64,000 nucleotides of DNA from Streptomyces sp. NBC_00568. Its GTDB lineage: Bacteria > Actinomycetota > Actinomycetes > Streptomycetales > Streptomycetaceae. This document shows, in pieces, positions 42,062 to 50,053 of the stretch. The position numbers and the translations under genes are program-made. The notes below the pieces were generated by a model that saw only the letters and a program-made list of their open reading frames with translations, made no database searches and had not been told where the DNA came from. Numbering within the stretch: position 1 is the first letter of the stretch; each line of letters begins with the position of its first letter. Where the stretch lies: assembly GCF_026341855.1 (NCBI RefSeq), contig NZ_JAPENW010000001.1:5509001-5573000 (forward strand), written 5' to 3'.

Positions 42062-42846
42062 GCACGCCGGAGATCCAGGTGAAGGACCTGCACAAGTCCT
42101 TCGGCGACAACGAGGTTCTGCGCGGCATCGACCTGGAGGTCGGGCAGGGCGAGGTGGTCTGTGTCATCGGCCCGTCCGGCTCCGGCAAGTCGACCCTGCT
42201 CCGCTGTGTGAACCTCCTGGAGGAGCCCAGCAAGGGCCAGGTGTTCGTCGGCGGTACGGAGGTAACGCACCCCGACGTCGACATCGACGCCGTACGCCGC
42301 CGTATCGGCATGGTCTTCCAGCAGTTCAACCTCTTCCCCCATCTGTCGGTGACCGGGAACCTCACGCTGCCGCAGCGCCGGGTGCTCGGCAGGGACAAGG
42401 CGGAGGCGGCCCGGATCGCGGCCGAGAACCTCACCCGGGTGGGCCTCGCGGAGAAGGCCGACGCCTATCCGGCCTCGCTCTCCGGCGGCCAGCAGCAGCG
42501 CGTCGCGATCGCCCGCGCGCTCGCCATGGGGCCCGACGTGATGCTCTTCGACGAGCCGACGTCGGCGCTCGACCCCGAACTCGTCGGCGACGTGCTCGCC
42601 GTCATGCGGATGCTCGCCGACGAGGGCATGACGATGATGGTCGTCACCCACGAGATGTCCTTCGCGCGCGAGGTCGCCGACCGGGTCGTCTTCATGGACG
42701 GCGGTGTGATCGTCGAGGAAGGCGCCCCGGCGCAGGTCATCGGCAACCCGGCCCACGAGCGGACGCGGCACTTCCTGTCCAGGCTGCTGGACCCGGCGAT
42801 GGCGGACGTCGAAGACGGGACGCCGGACGCGGCGGACCAGGAGTAG
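42058..42846 (+). CDS. Polar amino acid ABC transporter ATP-binding protein
   Basis: 262 residues from GTG 42058. Walker A is GPSGSGKST, the Q-loop is FQQFNLFPH, the signature is LSGGQQQR and Walker B is VMLFDEPTSALDPE, with the switch His in VVTHE. It is a GlnQ/HisP-type ATPase. The C-terminal tail (after RLLDPAM) is acidic and not part of the fold. The amidohydrolase gene begins 117 bases downstream. Confidence 0.94.
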   Translation: MSTPEIQVKDLHKSFGDNEVLRGIDLEVGQGEVVCVIGPSGSGKSTLLRCVNLLEEPSKGQVFVGGTEVTHPDVDIDAVRRRIGMVFQQFNLFPHLSVTGNLTLPQRRVLGRDKAEAARIAAENLTRVGLAEKADAYPASLSGGQQQRVAIARALAMGPDVMLFDEPTSALDPELVGDVLAVMRMLADEGMTMMVVTHEMSFAREVADRVVFMDGGVIVEEGAPAQVIGNPAHERTRHFLSRLLDPAMADVEDGTPDAADQE

Positions 42847-42863
42847 GACCGGGCGGGGCGAAG

Positions 42864-42909
42864 GGGAGGACCGGCCCGGGGGACCGGCGCCGGGAGGACC
42901 GGCCCGGGG
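42864..42909 (+). repeat. 18-bp direct repeat in the gap before the amidohydrolase gene
   Basis: GGGAGGACCGGCCCGGGG occurs at 42864-42881 and again at 42892-42909, 28 bases apart start to start, in a G-rich spacer after the ATPase gene. Confidence 0.7.
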
Positions 42910-42963
42910 AGGAGCGGGACCGGGCGGGCGAGCAGGGGGAGCCGCCTCACTAAGGTGCTTTCC

Positions 42964-44055
42964 ATGAGCGATCACCCGGTACTGCACGTGAAGGGGCGGG
43001 TCCTCGTCGGACCCGACGACGTCCGCGACGAGCTGTGGGTCGTCGGCGGCCGGATCTCGTACGAGCGCCCCGGCGGCGCCCGTGACCTCCGCACCGTCGA
43101 GGGCTGGGCGCTGCCGGGCCTGGTCGACGCGCACTGCCATGTCGGGCTCGACGCCCACGGCCCGGTCCCCGCGGACGTCTCCGAGAAGCAGGCGCTGACC
43201 GACCGCGACGCCGGCACCCTCCTCGTGCGGGACGCCGGCTCGCCCTCCGACACCCGTTGGGTCGACGACCGCGAGGACCTCCCGAAGATCATCCGTGCGG
43301 GCCGGCACATCGCCCGCACCCGCCGCTACATCCGCAACTACGCCCACGAGATCGAGCCCGAGGACCTCGTCGCGTACGTCGCCCAGGAGGCCCGGCGCGG
43401 CGACGGCTGGGTCAAGCTCGTCGGGGACTGGCTCGACCGGGGCACCGGCGACCTGGGCGCCTGCTGGCCCCGCGAGGCCGTCGAGGCGGCGATCGCCGAG
43501 GCGCACCGGCTCGGCGCCCGGGTCACCGCGCACTGCTTCGCCGAGGACTCGCTCCGCGACCTGGTCGAGGCGGGCATCGACTGCGTCGAGCACGCCACGG
43601 GCCTCACGGAGGACACCGTCCCGCTCTTCGCCGAGCACGGCGTCGCCATCGTCCCCACCCTCGTGAACATCGCCACCTTCCCGCGGCTCGCGGCCGGCGG
43701 CGACGCGAAGTTCCCCCGGTGGTCGGCCCACATGCGACGCCTCCACGAACGCCGCTACGACACCGTGCGCGCCGCGTACGACGCCGGAATCCCCGTCTAC
43801 GTCGGCACCGACGCGGGCGGCTCCCTCGCGCACGGGCTCGTCGCGGGCGAGGTCGCCGAGCTCGTCACCGCCGGTATCCCGCCCGTCGAGGCGCTCTCCG
43901 CCACCACCTGGGGCGCACGGCGCTGGCTCGGGCGGCCCGGCCTCGACGAGGGGGCGCCCGCGGACCTCGTGGTCTACGACGGGGACCCGCGCGCGGACGT
44001 GCGGGTCCTGGCGGCTCCTCGGCGGGTGGTCCTCAACGGGCGGGTCGTCGGCTGA
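42964..44055 (+). CDS. Metal-dependent amidohydrolase (imidazolonepropionase-like)
   Basis: 363 residues, cytoplasmic. The HxH pair is His57/His59 in GLVDAHCHVG, Lys151 in WVKLVGDW could be the bridging lysine, His190 (VTAHCF) and His210 (VEHATG) follow, and Asp283 (VGTDAGG) completes the metal site. It would hydrolyse an amide or cyclic amide bond. Following an amino acid importer it may act on what that transporter brings in, but the substrate is unknown. ATG 42964 is used, since the family starts there; in-frame ATG 42955 is possible. Confidence 0.85.
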   Translation: MSDHPVLHVKGRVLVGPDDVRDELWVVGGRISYERPGGARDLRTVEGWALPGLVDAHCHVGLDAHGPVPADVSEKQALTDRDAGTLLVRDAGSPSDTRWVDDREDLPKIIRAGRHIARTRRYIRNYAHEIEPEDLVAYVAQEARRGDGWVKLVGDWLDRGTGDLGACWPREAVEAAIAEAHRLGARVTAHCFAEDSLRDLVEAGIDCVEHATGLTEDTVPLFAEHGVAIVPTLVNIATFPRLAAGGDAKFPRWSAHMRRLHERRYDTVRAAYDAGIPVYVGTDAGGSLAHGLVAGEVAELVTAGIPPVEALSATTWGARRWLGRPGLDEGAPADLVVYDGDPRADVRVLAAPRRVVLNGRVVG

Positions 44056-44337
44056 CACGGCTGACGTGGCTGACGTGAGCGTGGTTGACGGAGCGTGACG
44101 AACGGGGTGGCGCGCTCGTTACGCACCGCCGGGTGTGCTCCGGCGCGTCGGCCGGCCGCCGGTCGGCGCGTCAACCAGCGTGTTCTCCCCGGGGTGTTGA
44201 CCGAGTGACGATGGGGAACACCCGTGCCTCGGGATTCGAAGGCGTGCGCTAAGAACCCACGTTGGAGTGAACTCACGTCAGGTGGCTGACTGTTCACTCT
44301 CAGTGCGTAATTCTTTCCGGGTCCCAGGCTTTCTCCT
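44056..44337 (+). other. 282-bp leader region of the LAETGG protein gene
   Basis: No gene seen. It contains short direct repeats (GGCTGACGTGGCTGACGT near 44061), GC-rich inverted repeats around 44136-44170 and the nested hairpin at 44265-44299, listed separately. Confidence 0.5.
44265..44299 (+). promoter_or_regulatory. Nested hairpin in the leader of the LAETGG protein gene
   Basis: Outer arms GAGTGAAC (44265-44272) and GTTCACTC (44292-44299) pair perfectly. Inside them GTCAG (44277-44281), loop GTGG, CTGAC (44286-44290) pair again. An internal loop of four and one bases separates the two stems. It lies 39 bases before ATG 44338 and may be an RNA control element or an operator. Confidence 0.55.
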
Positions 44338-45261
44338 ATGGGGGTCCCACCCTTGAACAGCATCAGCCACCGCATGCCCGCACGCCGTTTCGCCGTCACC
44401 GCGGCCGCCACCGTCCTCGCCGCGGGTCCCACCGCGCTGGCCGGCGCGGGCTCCGCCCACGCGACCACCGACCACGGTCGCGCGAGCGCCGTCGTGCTCC
44501 GGACCGGACTCGACGTGTCCCTCCTCAACAAGACCGTGAACGTCCCGCTCGCGGTCTCCCTGAACGAGGTGCAGGCACCGGGCAGTGCCGAGAAGACCGC
44601 GCTCACCGCGCAGTTGGACGGCGTCGACCGAGGACGTCCGTTCAGCGTGCTGCGCGCGGACGTCGCCACCGCCAAGGCCACCGTCTCCGCCGGGAAGGCC
44701 GAGGGTGCCACCCGTCTCGCGCACGCCGCCGTCCATGTCCCCGGGCTGCCGCTGCTGTCGCTCATCGAGGTCGAGGAGGTGACCTCGAAGGCGACCTGCG
44801 AGGCGGGGAAGAAACCCGTCGCCACCGCCAACCTGCTGGGATCCGTCACCGTTCTCGGCAAGAAGGTGACGCTGTCGACGGGCGGCCCGACCCAGGTGAA
44901 GGTGCCCGGGGTCGGCGAGGTGCGGCTCGACCTCTCCAAGACCGAGACCAGCACCCGTACGGCCGCCGCGTCCGCGCTCGAACTCAAGGTGTCCATCAAC
45001 CCGTTGAAGCTGAACGTGGCCGAGGTGGAGGGCACGCTGAAGCTGGCGAGTGCGACCTGCGAGGCGCCGGAGGAACCCGTCGCCCAGGAGGCCGCACCCG
45101 CCGACCCGGTGGCCGAGGTGACACCGCAGGGCGCTCCCGCGGAGGAGGGCCTCGCCGAGACCGGGGGCAGCTCCACGACGCCGTACCTGGCCGCCGGAGC
45201 GGTGGCGCTGCTCGCCGCGGGCGGCGGAGCGGTCATCCTCTCCCGCCGCCGCCGAAACTGA
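44338..45261 (+). CDS. Secreted LAETGG-anchored protein (SCO1860-type)
   Basis: 307 residues. Signal peptide (FAVTAAATVLAAGPTALAGAGSAHA), then a secreted region built of beta-rich halves, each containing a Cys (SKATCEAG and ASATCEAP) that may pair. The C-terminus has the sortase signal LAETGG, a hydrophobic stretch (YLAAGAVALLAAGGGAVIL) and SRRRRN. This is class E sortase sorting (LAxTG), so the protein should be linked to the cell wall. Function unknown. ATG 44338 is used; TTG 44353, with GGGGGT upstream, is a fair alternative. Confidence 0.85.
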   Translation: MGVPPLNSISHRMPARRFAVTAAATVLAAGPTALAGAGSAHATTDHGRASAVVLRTGLDVSLLNKTVNVPLAVSLNEVQAPGSAEKTALTAQLDGVDRGRPFSVLRADVATAKATVSAGKAEGATRLAHAAVHVPGLPLLSLIEVEEVTSKATCEAGKKPVATANLLGSVTVLGKKVTLSTGGPTQVKVPGVGEVRLDLSKTETSTRTAAASALELKVSINPLKLNVAEVEGTLKLASATCEAPEEPVAQEAAPADPVAEVTPQGAPAEEGLAETGGSSTTPYLAAGAVALLAAGGGAVILSRRRRN

Positions 45262-45608
45262 CCCCCACCACCCGGGGCTCCGCCCGGAATCCCGCACGGG
45301 GCTCCGTCCGGAATCCCGGATGGGCCTCCGTCCGGGTCTTCGCCCGGCTTACCGTCCGGGGCTCGCACGGGTCTTCGCCGGGCTCACGCCCCGGGGCCCG
45401 CAGGGGGCTCCGCCCGGCCCCGCACGGGTCTTCGCCGGGCTCACCGCCCGGGACCCCGCACGGGGCTTCGCCCGGGATTCCGTGCGGGGCTCCGGCAGGG
45501 CCTCGGGTGGGGCTTGCCGACCGGAGGCTTCGCCCGGGTTCCGGTCCTCGGGTGCCGGGTGGGCTGAGGGGGCTCAGCTCGTCCGGTGCTCGAGGGCGAC
45601 CAGGCTGT
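45262..45608. repeat. Repeat-rich convergent intergenic region
   Basis: No gene is supported. About ten degenerate copies of a CGGGGCTTCGCCCGG-like motif fill 45275-45540. A 24-base segment beginning CGCACGGGTCTTCGCCGGGC is repeated exactly at 45364-45387 and 45421-45444. Many copies are self-complementary (CCGGG/CCCGG), so the region can fold and may terminate transcription from both sides. Confidence 0.75.
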
Positions 45609-46754
45609 TCAGGTCGAAGCCGAGGACCGGGGCGGCAGCCCCGGGCGGGGGTTGGGCGGGGGAGTGGCCCCCGCCTCGCCGCCGCTCAACGTCATCGCCC
45701 GGTCCAGCGCCTGCAGGAACCGGTTGACCGTGGCCCGGTCCCGCACCGCGACCCGCAGCCACTCGTCCCCGAGCCCGGGAAACGTGTCCCCGCGCCGCAC
45801 CGCGAACCCGAGACCGCGAAGCGCCCGCCGCACACCGGCGGCCCGCGGCAGTCGGACCAGGACGAAGGGACCCTCCGCGGGCTCCACCACGCGCAGCCCG
45901 TCGGAGCAGGTGAACTCCCGCAGCCCCGCCACCAGATGGGCCCGGTCCGTGGCGATCCGGTGCGCCGCGTGCGCCGCCTCCGCGAGCGCCTGCGAGGACA
46001 CACAGGCCTCCGCCGCCGCGAGGGCGGGCGTGGAGACCGGCCACAGCGGCTGGGCGCGTTCCAGTCGGGCGATCGTGCCGGGGTCGGCGAGCACGTAGCC
46101 GATCCGCAGCCCGGCGAGACCCCATGTCTTCGTGAGGCTGCGCAGCACGACGAGACCGGGCACGTCCGTCCGCCCGGCCAGGGCCTCGCGCTCACCCGGC
46201 ACCGCGTCCATGAACGCCTCGTCGACCACCAGCACCCGCCCGGGGCGGGCCAGTTCGGCGATGGCCGCCGCCGGATGCAGGACCGACGTCGGATTGGTCG
46301 GATTGCCGATCACGACGAGGTCGGCGTCCTCGGGGACGTCGGCCGCGTCGAGCCGGAAGCCGTCCTCCTCGCGCAGCAGCACGCGCCCGACCGTGTGGCC
46401 GGCGTCCCGCAGCGCGGCCTCCGGCTCCGTGAACTGCGGGTGCACGACGACCGGTCGCCGTACCTTCAGGGCACGCGCGAGCAGCACGAAGGCCTCGGCC
46501 GCGCCCGCCGTGAGCAGCACCCGCTGCACCGGCAGCCCGTGCCGCGCCGCCACCGCGGCCCGCGCGGCCCGCCCGTCCGGATAGGCGGCGAGCCCGGTCA
46601 GCGACGCGGCGATCCGTTCGCGCAGCCACCCGGGCGGTGTGTCCGCGCGGACGTTCACGGCGAGATCGGTGAGCGCCGAACCGTCGTCGCGTACCTCGGC
46701 GTCGCCGTGGTGCCGCAGATCGTGCCCGCCCTCGGCGGCCTCTTCAGTGCGCAT
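45609..46754 (-). CDS. cobC: Class I/II PLP aminotransferase, CobC-type (threonine-phosphate decarboxylase-like)
   Basis: 381 residues. NPTNPTSVLHP and the PLP Lys in LRSLTKTWGLAGLRIGY are the marks of the histidinol-phosphate aminotransferase-like CobC/CobD group, which decarboxylates threonine phosphate to the aminopropanol linker of cobalamin. The C-terminus adds about 20 Pro/Gly-rich residues. The gene is the last of the leftward cob run, and its start overlaps the cbiX stop by eleven bases. Position supports the cobalamin role; a transaminase role cannot be ruled out. Confidence 0.8.
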   Translation of the reverse strand: MRTEEAAEGGHDLRHHGDAEVRDDGSALTDLAVNVRADTPPGWLRERIAASLTGLAAYPDGRAARAAVAARHGLPVQRVLLTAGAAEAFVLLARALKVRRPVVVHPQFTEPEAALRDAGHTVGRVLLREEDGFRLDAADVPEDADLVVIGNPTNPTSVLHPAAAIAELARPGRVLVVDEAFMDAVPGEREALAGRTDVPGLVVLRSLTKTWGLAGLRIGYVLADPGTIARLERAQPLWPVSTPALAAAEACVSSQALAEAAHAAHRIATDRAHLVAGLREFTCSDGLRVVEPAEGPFVLVRLPRAAGVRRALRGLGFAVRRGDTFPGLGDEWLRVAVRDRATVNRFLQALDRAMTLSGGEAGATPPPNPRPGLPPRSSAST

Positions 46755-47679
46755 GGGAGTGGGAGTGTCCCCCGTGATGGTGGTGACCGTGTCCGTCGTG
46801 GTGGCCGTCGTCGTCCGGGTGGAAGTGCGGCTGCTGGGGAAGCCCCACCTTGTCCTCGAAACCGGGCAGCGCGATCCGGTAGACGCAGGAGTCGCAGTTC
46901 ATCCGCAGATCGCCCTGGACGGCCTCCCGGTAGCGCTCCATGACCAGGTCGAGCAGCTCGGGCTCGGGGCCGATGACGTCGGCGGAGCGCACCTCGGCCT
47001 CCGGGTGCGCGGCGGCCCAGCCCTCCGTCTGCCGCCGCACCCGCTCGGGGAGGATGCCGGTGAACAGGAAGTAGGGCAGGACCACGATCCGGCGCGCGCC
47101 CAGCCTGACGCAGCGGTCGAGACCGGACGGCACGTCCGGGGCGGCCAGCGACACGAACGCCGTCTCGACGCCCGCGTATCCCCGGCCCTCCCACAGCAGC
47201 CGGGCCGCCTTGTGCACCTCGGCGTTGGCGTCCGGGTCGGTGGACCCGCGGCCCACGAGCAGCACCGTCACATCGGCCCGGTCCTCGGGCGTCCGGGCGG
47301 TCCCTCCGAGGGCCTCGTCCAGCCGCCGCTCCAGCACGGCGAGCAGCGACGGATGCGGGCCCAGCGGACGCCCGTACGTGTAAGAGATCCCGGGGTGCCG
47401 CTCCTTCTCGCGGGTCAGCGCCGCCGGGATGTCGCCCTTGGCGTGCCCGGCGGACACCAGCATCAGCGGTACGGCGGCGAAACGCCGTACCCCCTGCCCG
47501 ACGAGTTCGCTCACGGCGTCGCCCAGCGGAGGCGGCGACAGCTCGATGAACCCTCCGGCGACGGGCAGTTCGGGGTGGCGGCGCCCCAACTCCCCTACGA
47601 AGGAGCGGAAGGCCTCGGCTCCGGCCTCGTCCCGGGTGCCGTGTCCGGCGATGAGCAGCGCGGGGGGCGGGGTGGTCAC
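46744..47679 (-). CDS. cbiX: Sirohydrochlorin cobaltochelatase/ferrochelatase, long CbiX type with MxCxxC and His-rich tail
   Basis: 311 residues from GTG 47679 (AAGGAG upstream). Two CbiX-like halves occur: AGHGTRDEAG carries the metal-binding His in the first, and LVGRGSTDPDANA begins the second; GHAKGDIP supplies another His. After the fold comes MNCDSCVYR, a MxCxxC motif as in the long CbiX of Bacillus megaterium, which binds an iron-sulfur cluster, then a tail with about 14 His residues in the last 27. The tail probably stores or delivers metal. It overlaps cobH by four bases (GTGA). Confidence 0.87.
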   Translation of the reverse strand: MTTPPPALLIAGHGTRDEAGAEAFRSFVGELGRRHPELPVAGGFIELSPPPLGDAVSELVGQGVRRFAAVPLMLVSAGHAKGDIPAALTREKERHPGISYTYGRPLGPHPSLLAVLERRLDEALGGTARTPEDRADVTVLLVGRGSTDPDANAEVHKAARLLWEGRGYAGVETAFVSLAAPDVPSGLDRCVRLGARRIVVLPYFLFTGILPERVRRQTEGWAAAHPEAEVRSADVIGPEPELLDLVMERYREAVQGDLRMNCDSCVYRIALPGFEDKVGLPQQPHFHPDDDGHHDGHGHHHHGGHSHSHAH

Positions 47680-48350
47680 GATGTCTCCTTGGCGGCCGAG
47701 GTGGCCTCGGCGGTCGTCGAGGCCCGGTCGGCCCGATCGGTCTTCGAGGCCTGGTCGGCCTGCGGAACAGGGTGGTACAGCAGGGCGTTGAGCGCGGCGG
47801 CCGCGACCGCCGAACCGCCCTTCTCGGACACGTTGCTGACGGCGGGAAGGCCGCTCTCGCGGAGCGAGGCCTTGGACTCGGCAGCACCGACGAAACCGAC
47901 GGGAAGCCCGATGACGAGCGCCGGACGGGTGTCCAGCCGCAGCAACTCCTCCAGGGCGGTGGGCGCACAGCCGATCACCCACAGGGCGCCGGGCCCGACC
48001 TCCTCGTACGCGAGCCGGACGGCGTGCGCCGAACGCGTCAGGCCGGGGCCGGACTTGGCGTCCTTGAGGCGGCAGACGGTGGACCGGCGCGTGATGCCCG
48101 CCGCCACCATCTCGACGTCCGCCACGACGGGTGCCCCGGCGTGCAGCGCCGCGTGCGCCCGGCGCAGGGCGTCCTCGTCGGTGACGAGGTCGTCCGCGTA
48201 CTCCAGGTCGGCGGCGGAGTGGATCACCCGCTCCACCACGGCACGTGTCAGCGGCGGAAAGTGCGAGGTGTCCAGGCGGGCGCGCAGCCGCCGGAAGGAC
48301 TCCTGCTCGATGGGGTGCACGACCCGGGTCCCGGGGAACACCTGGCTCAC
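47676..48350 (-). CDS. cobH: Precorrin-8X methylmutase
   Basis: 224 residues. Moves a methyl group from C-11 to C-12 to give hydrogenobyrinate. Catalytic His44 is in RVIHSAADLEYADDL, and DVEMVAAGITRR and VIGLPVGFVGAAESK are family stretches. The last 30 residues (Ala/Asp/Ser/Thr-rich) are outside the fold. Four-base overlaps with the gene on each side point to one polycistronic message. Confidence 0.95.
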   Translation of the reverse strand: MSQVFPGTRVVHPIEQESFRRLRARLDTSHFPPLTRAVVERVIHSAADLEYADDLVTDEDALRRAHAALHAGAPVVADVEMVAAGITRRSTVCRLKDAKSGPGLTRSAHAVRLAYEEVGPGALWVIGCAPTALEELLRLDTRPALVIGLPVGFVGAAESKASLRESGLPAVSNVSEKGGSAVAAAALNALLYHPVPQADQASKTDRADRASTTAEATSAAKETS

Positions 48351-50053
48351 TTGGCCTCCTCCTGCCAGCGGTAGCCGCGCGGCGTCACCATGCGCCCGGC
48401 GATCTCACGGGTCGCGGTGTTGCCCACGGTCACCACGGTCATCATGTCGACGATCGCCGGATCCAGGGACCCCAGCGACGTGACCCGGCTCGACTCGTCC
48501 GGGCGGGACGCGTTGCGCACCACACCGACCGGCGTCGCCGGCTCCCGGTGCTCCGCGAGGATCGCGAGCGCCTCGGGGAGCTGCCAGTCCCGGCCCCGGC
48601 TGCGCGGGTTGTAGAAGGTCACGACGATGTCGGCCTCGGCCGCCGCGCGCACCCGGCGCTCGATGACCTCCCACGGGGTGTGCAGGTCGGACAGGCTGAT
48701 CGACACATGGTCGTGGCCGAGCGGTGCGCCCAGGATCGCCCCGGCCGCGAGCGCCGCGGTCACGCCCGGCACCCCGACGACGTCGATGTCGTCGGACGCC
48801 TCGGCCAGCGCGGGCGACGCCATCGCGTACACGCCCGCGTCACCGCTGCCGATCAGGGCCACGGCCTGTCCGCGCCGCGCCTCGGCCACCGCCGTGCGCG
48901 CCCGTTCCTCCTCGGCACCGAGCCCCGACTCCAGGATCAGGGTGCCGGGCCGGAGCAGATCACGGATCTGGTCGACGTACTGGTCGAGCCCGACGAGCAC
49001 CGCGGCCCTCCGCAGCTCCGCCGTCGCGCGCGGCGTGAGGAGATCCCGGGCTCCGGGTCCGAGGCCCACGACCGCGAGCCGCCCGCGGGCCGGTCGGCGC
49101 ACCACAGCGCAGGTCGCCATCGCGGGCTCTCCGTCCGCCCGCACCGACTTCCTCTTGGGGACGAGGAGTTCACCCCCGCCCACGAGCGCGGCGGCCTCCG
49201 CGACGGACGGGGTCCCCACGGCGGCGAGCGGCGCCTCGGAGGGGTTCGGGACCGCCACGGCCGCCAGTTCCCCGGAGCTGTACGTGACGACCGGGACCCC
49301 GAGCCGCGCGGCGGCCCCGACGATGCCGGGCTCCTCGGACTTGGCGTCGACGGTGGCCAGTTCGGCGACCGACCGCACGGAGAGTCCGGCCTCCCGCAGG
49401 GCGTCCTCGACGAGCCCGAGGACCTCCTCCACGGGCGCGCCCCGGGAAGCGCCGACACCGACGACGAGCGACGGCGGGCGCAGGACGACCTCGCGCGCGG
49501 CCGGTTCCCGGTCGCGGTCGGAGATCCGCAGGACGGCGGCGCCGGACTCCGCCGGGCTCCCCACGTTCGGCGGCAGCGCGGGCAGCGGCCAGGGCGACTC
49601 CGCCTCCAGCACCACCGGTTCACCGTCCAGCATGGCCCGCGAGACCGCGGCGAGATCGCCTTCCACGGGGAAGCCCAGGGTGTCGAGGCCGGGCACCCCC
49701 ACCGCGTCGGTCGCCGTCGTCACCACCGGCTCGGCGCCGAGCAACTCACCCACCTCGCGGGCGAGTTCGTTCGCCCCGCCCGCGTGACCGCCGACCAGCG
49801 ACACGGCGAACCGTCCGGCCTCGTCGACGCACACCACCCCGGGGTCCGACCCCTTGTCGACGAGGAGCGGCGCGACGAGCCGTACGACCGCGCCCGTGGC
49901 GAGGAAGCACACCACCTGGTCGCACTCCGCGAAGGCCCGCCGCACGGCGTCCGCCACGGACCCGTCGTACACCCGGGCACGTGTGGACCAGGCGGCGGCC
50001 AGCCGGTCACGGGCCGCCGCGCCCGCCGCCGTGGCGGAAATCAGGCCGATCAC
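48347..50053 (-). CDS. cobJ: Fusion of CbiG-like protein and precorrin-3B C17-methyltransferase
   Basis: 568 residues from GTG 50053 (AAGGAG upstream). Residues 1 to about 318 match CbiG, the cobalt-precorrin-5A hydrolase that opens the delta-lactone in the anaerobic pathway: CFLATGAVVRLVAPLLVDK and LVGGHAGGANELA near the start. Residues about 325-568 are a CobJ methyltransferase (LAVVGLGPGARDLLTPRA, VALIGSGDAGVYAMA, TFYNPRSRGRDWQL). CbiG in one chain with CobJ is known in actinomycetes. No separate CobG is in the window. It overlaps cobH and cobL. Confidence 0.92.
   Translation of the reverse strand: MIGLISATAAGAAARDRLAAAWSTRARVYDGSVADAVRRAFAECDQVVCFLATGAVVRLVAPLLVDKGSDPGVVCVDEAGRFAVSLVGGHAGGANELAREVGELLGAEPVVTTATDAVGVPGLDTLGFPVEGDLAAVSRAMLDGEPVVLEAESPWPLPALPPNVGSPAESGAAVLRISDRDREPAAREVVLRPPSLVVGVGASRGAPVEEVLGLVEDALREAGLSVRSVAELATVDAKSEEPGIVGAAARLGVPVVTYSSGELAAVAVPNPSEAPLAAVGTPSVAEAAALVGGGELLVPKRKSVRADGEPAMATCAVVRRPARGRLAVVGLGPGARDLLTPRATAELRRAAVLVGLDQYVDQIRDLLRPGTLILESGLGAEEERARTAVAEARRGQAVALIGSGDAGVYAMASPALAEASDDIDVVGVPGVTAALAAGAILGAPLGHDHVSISLSDLHTPWEVIERRVRAAAEADIVVTFYNPRSRGRDWQLPEALAILAEHREPATPVGVVRNASRPDESSRVTSLGSLDPAIVDMMTVVTVGNTATREIAGRMVTPRGYRWQEEAK

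Noticed and set aside
40380..44055. Ectoine uptake and breakdown operon next to ectABCD
   Set aside because: No EutD/DoeA-type hydrolase or DoeB was recognised, and the amidohydrolase belongs to a different family. Kept only as an option to test in the finding on this locus.
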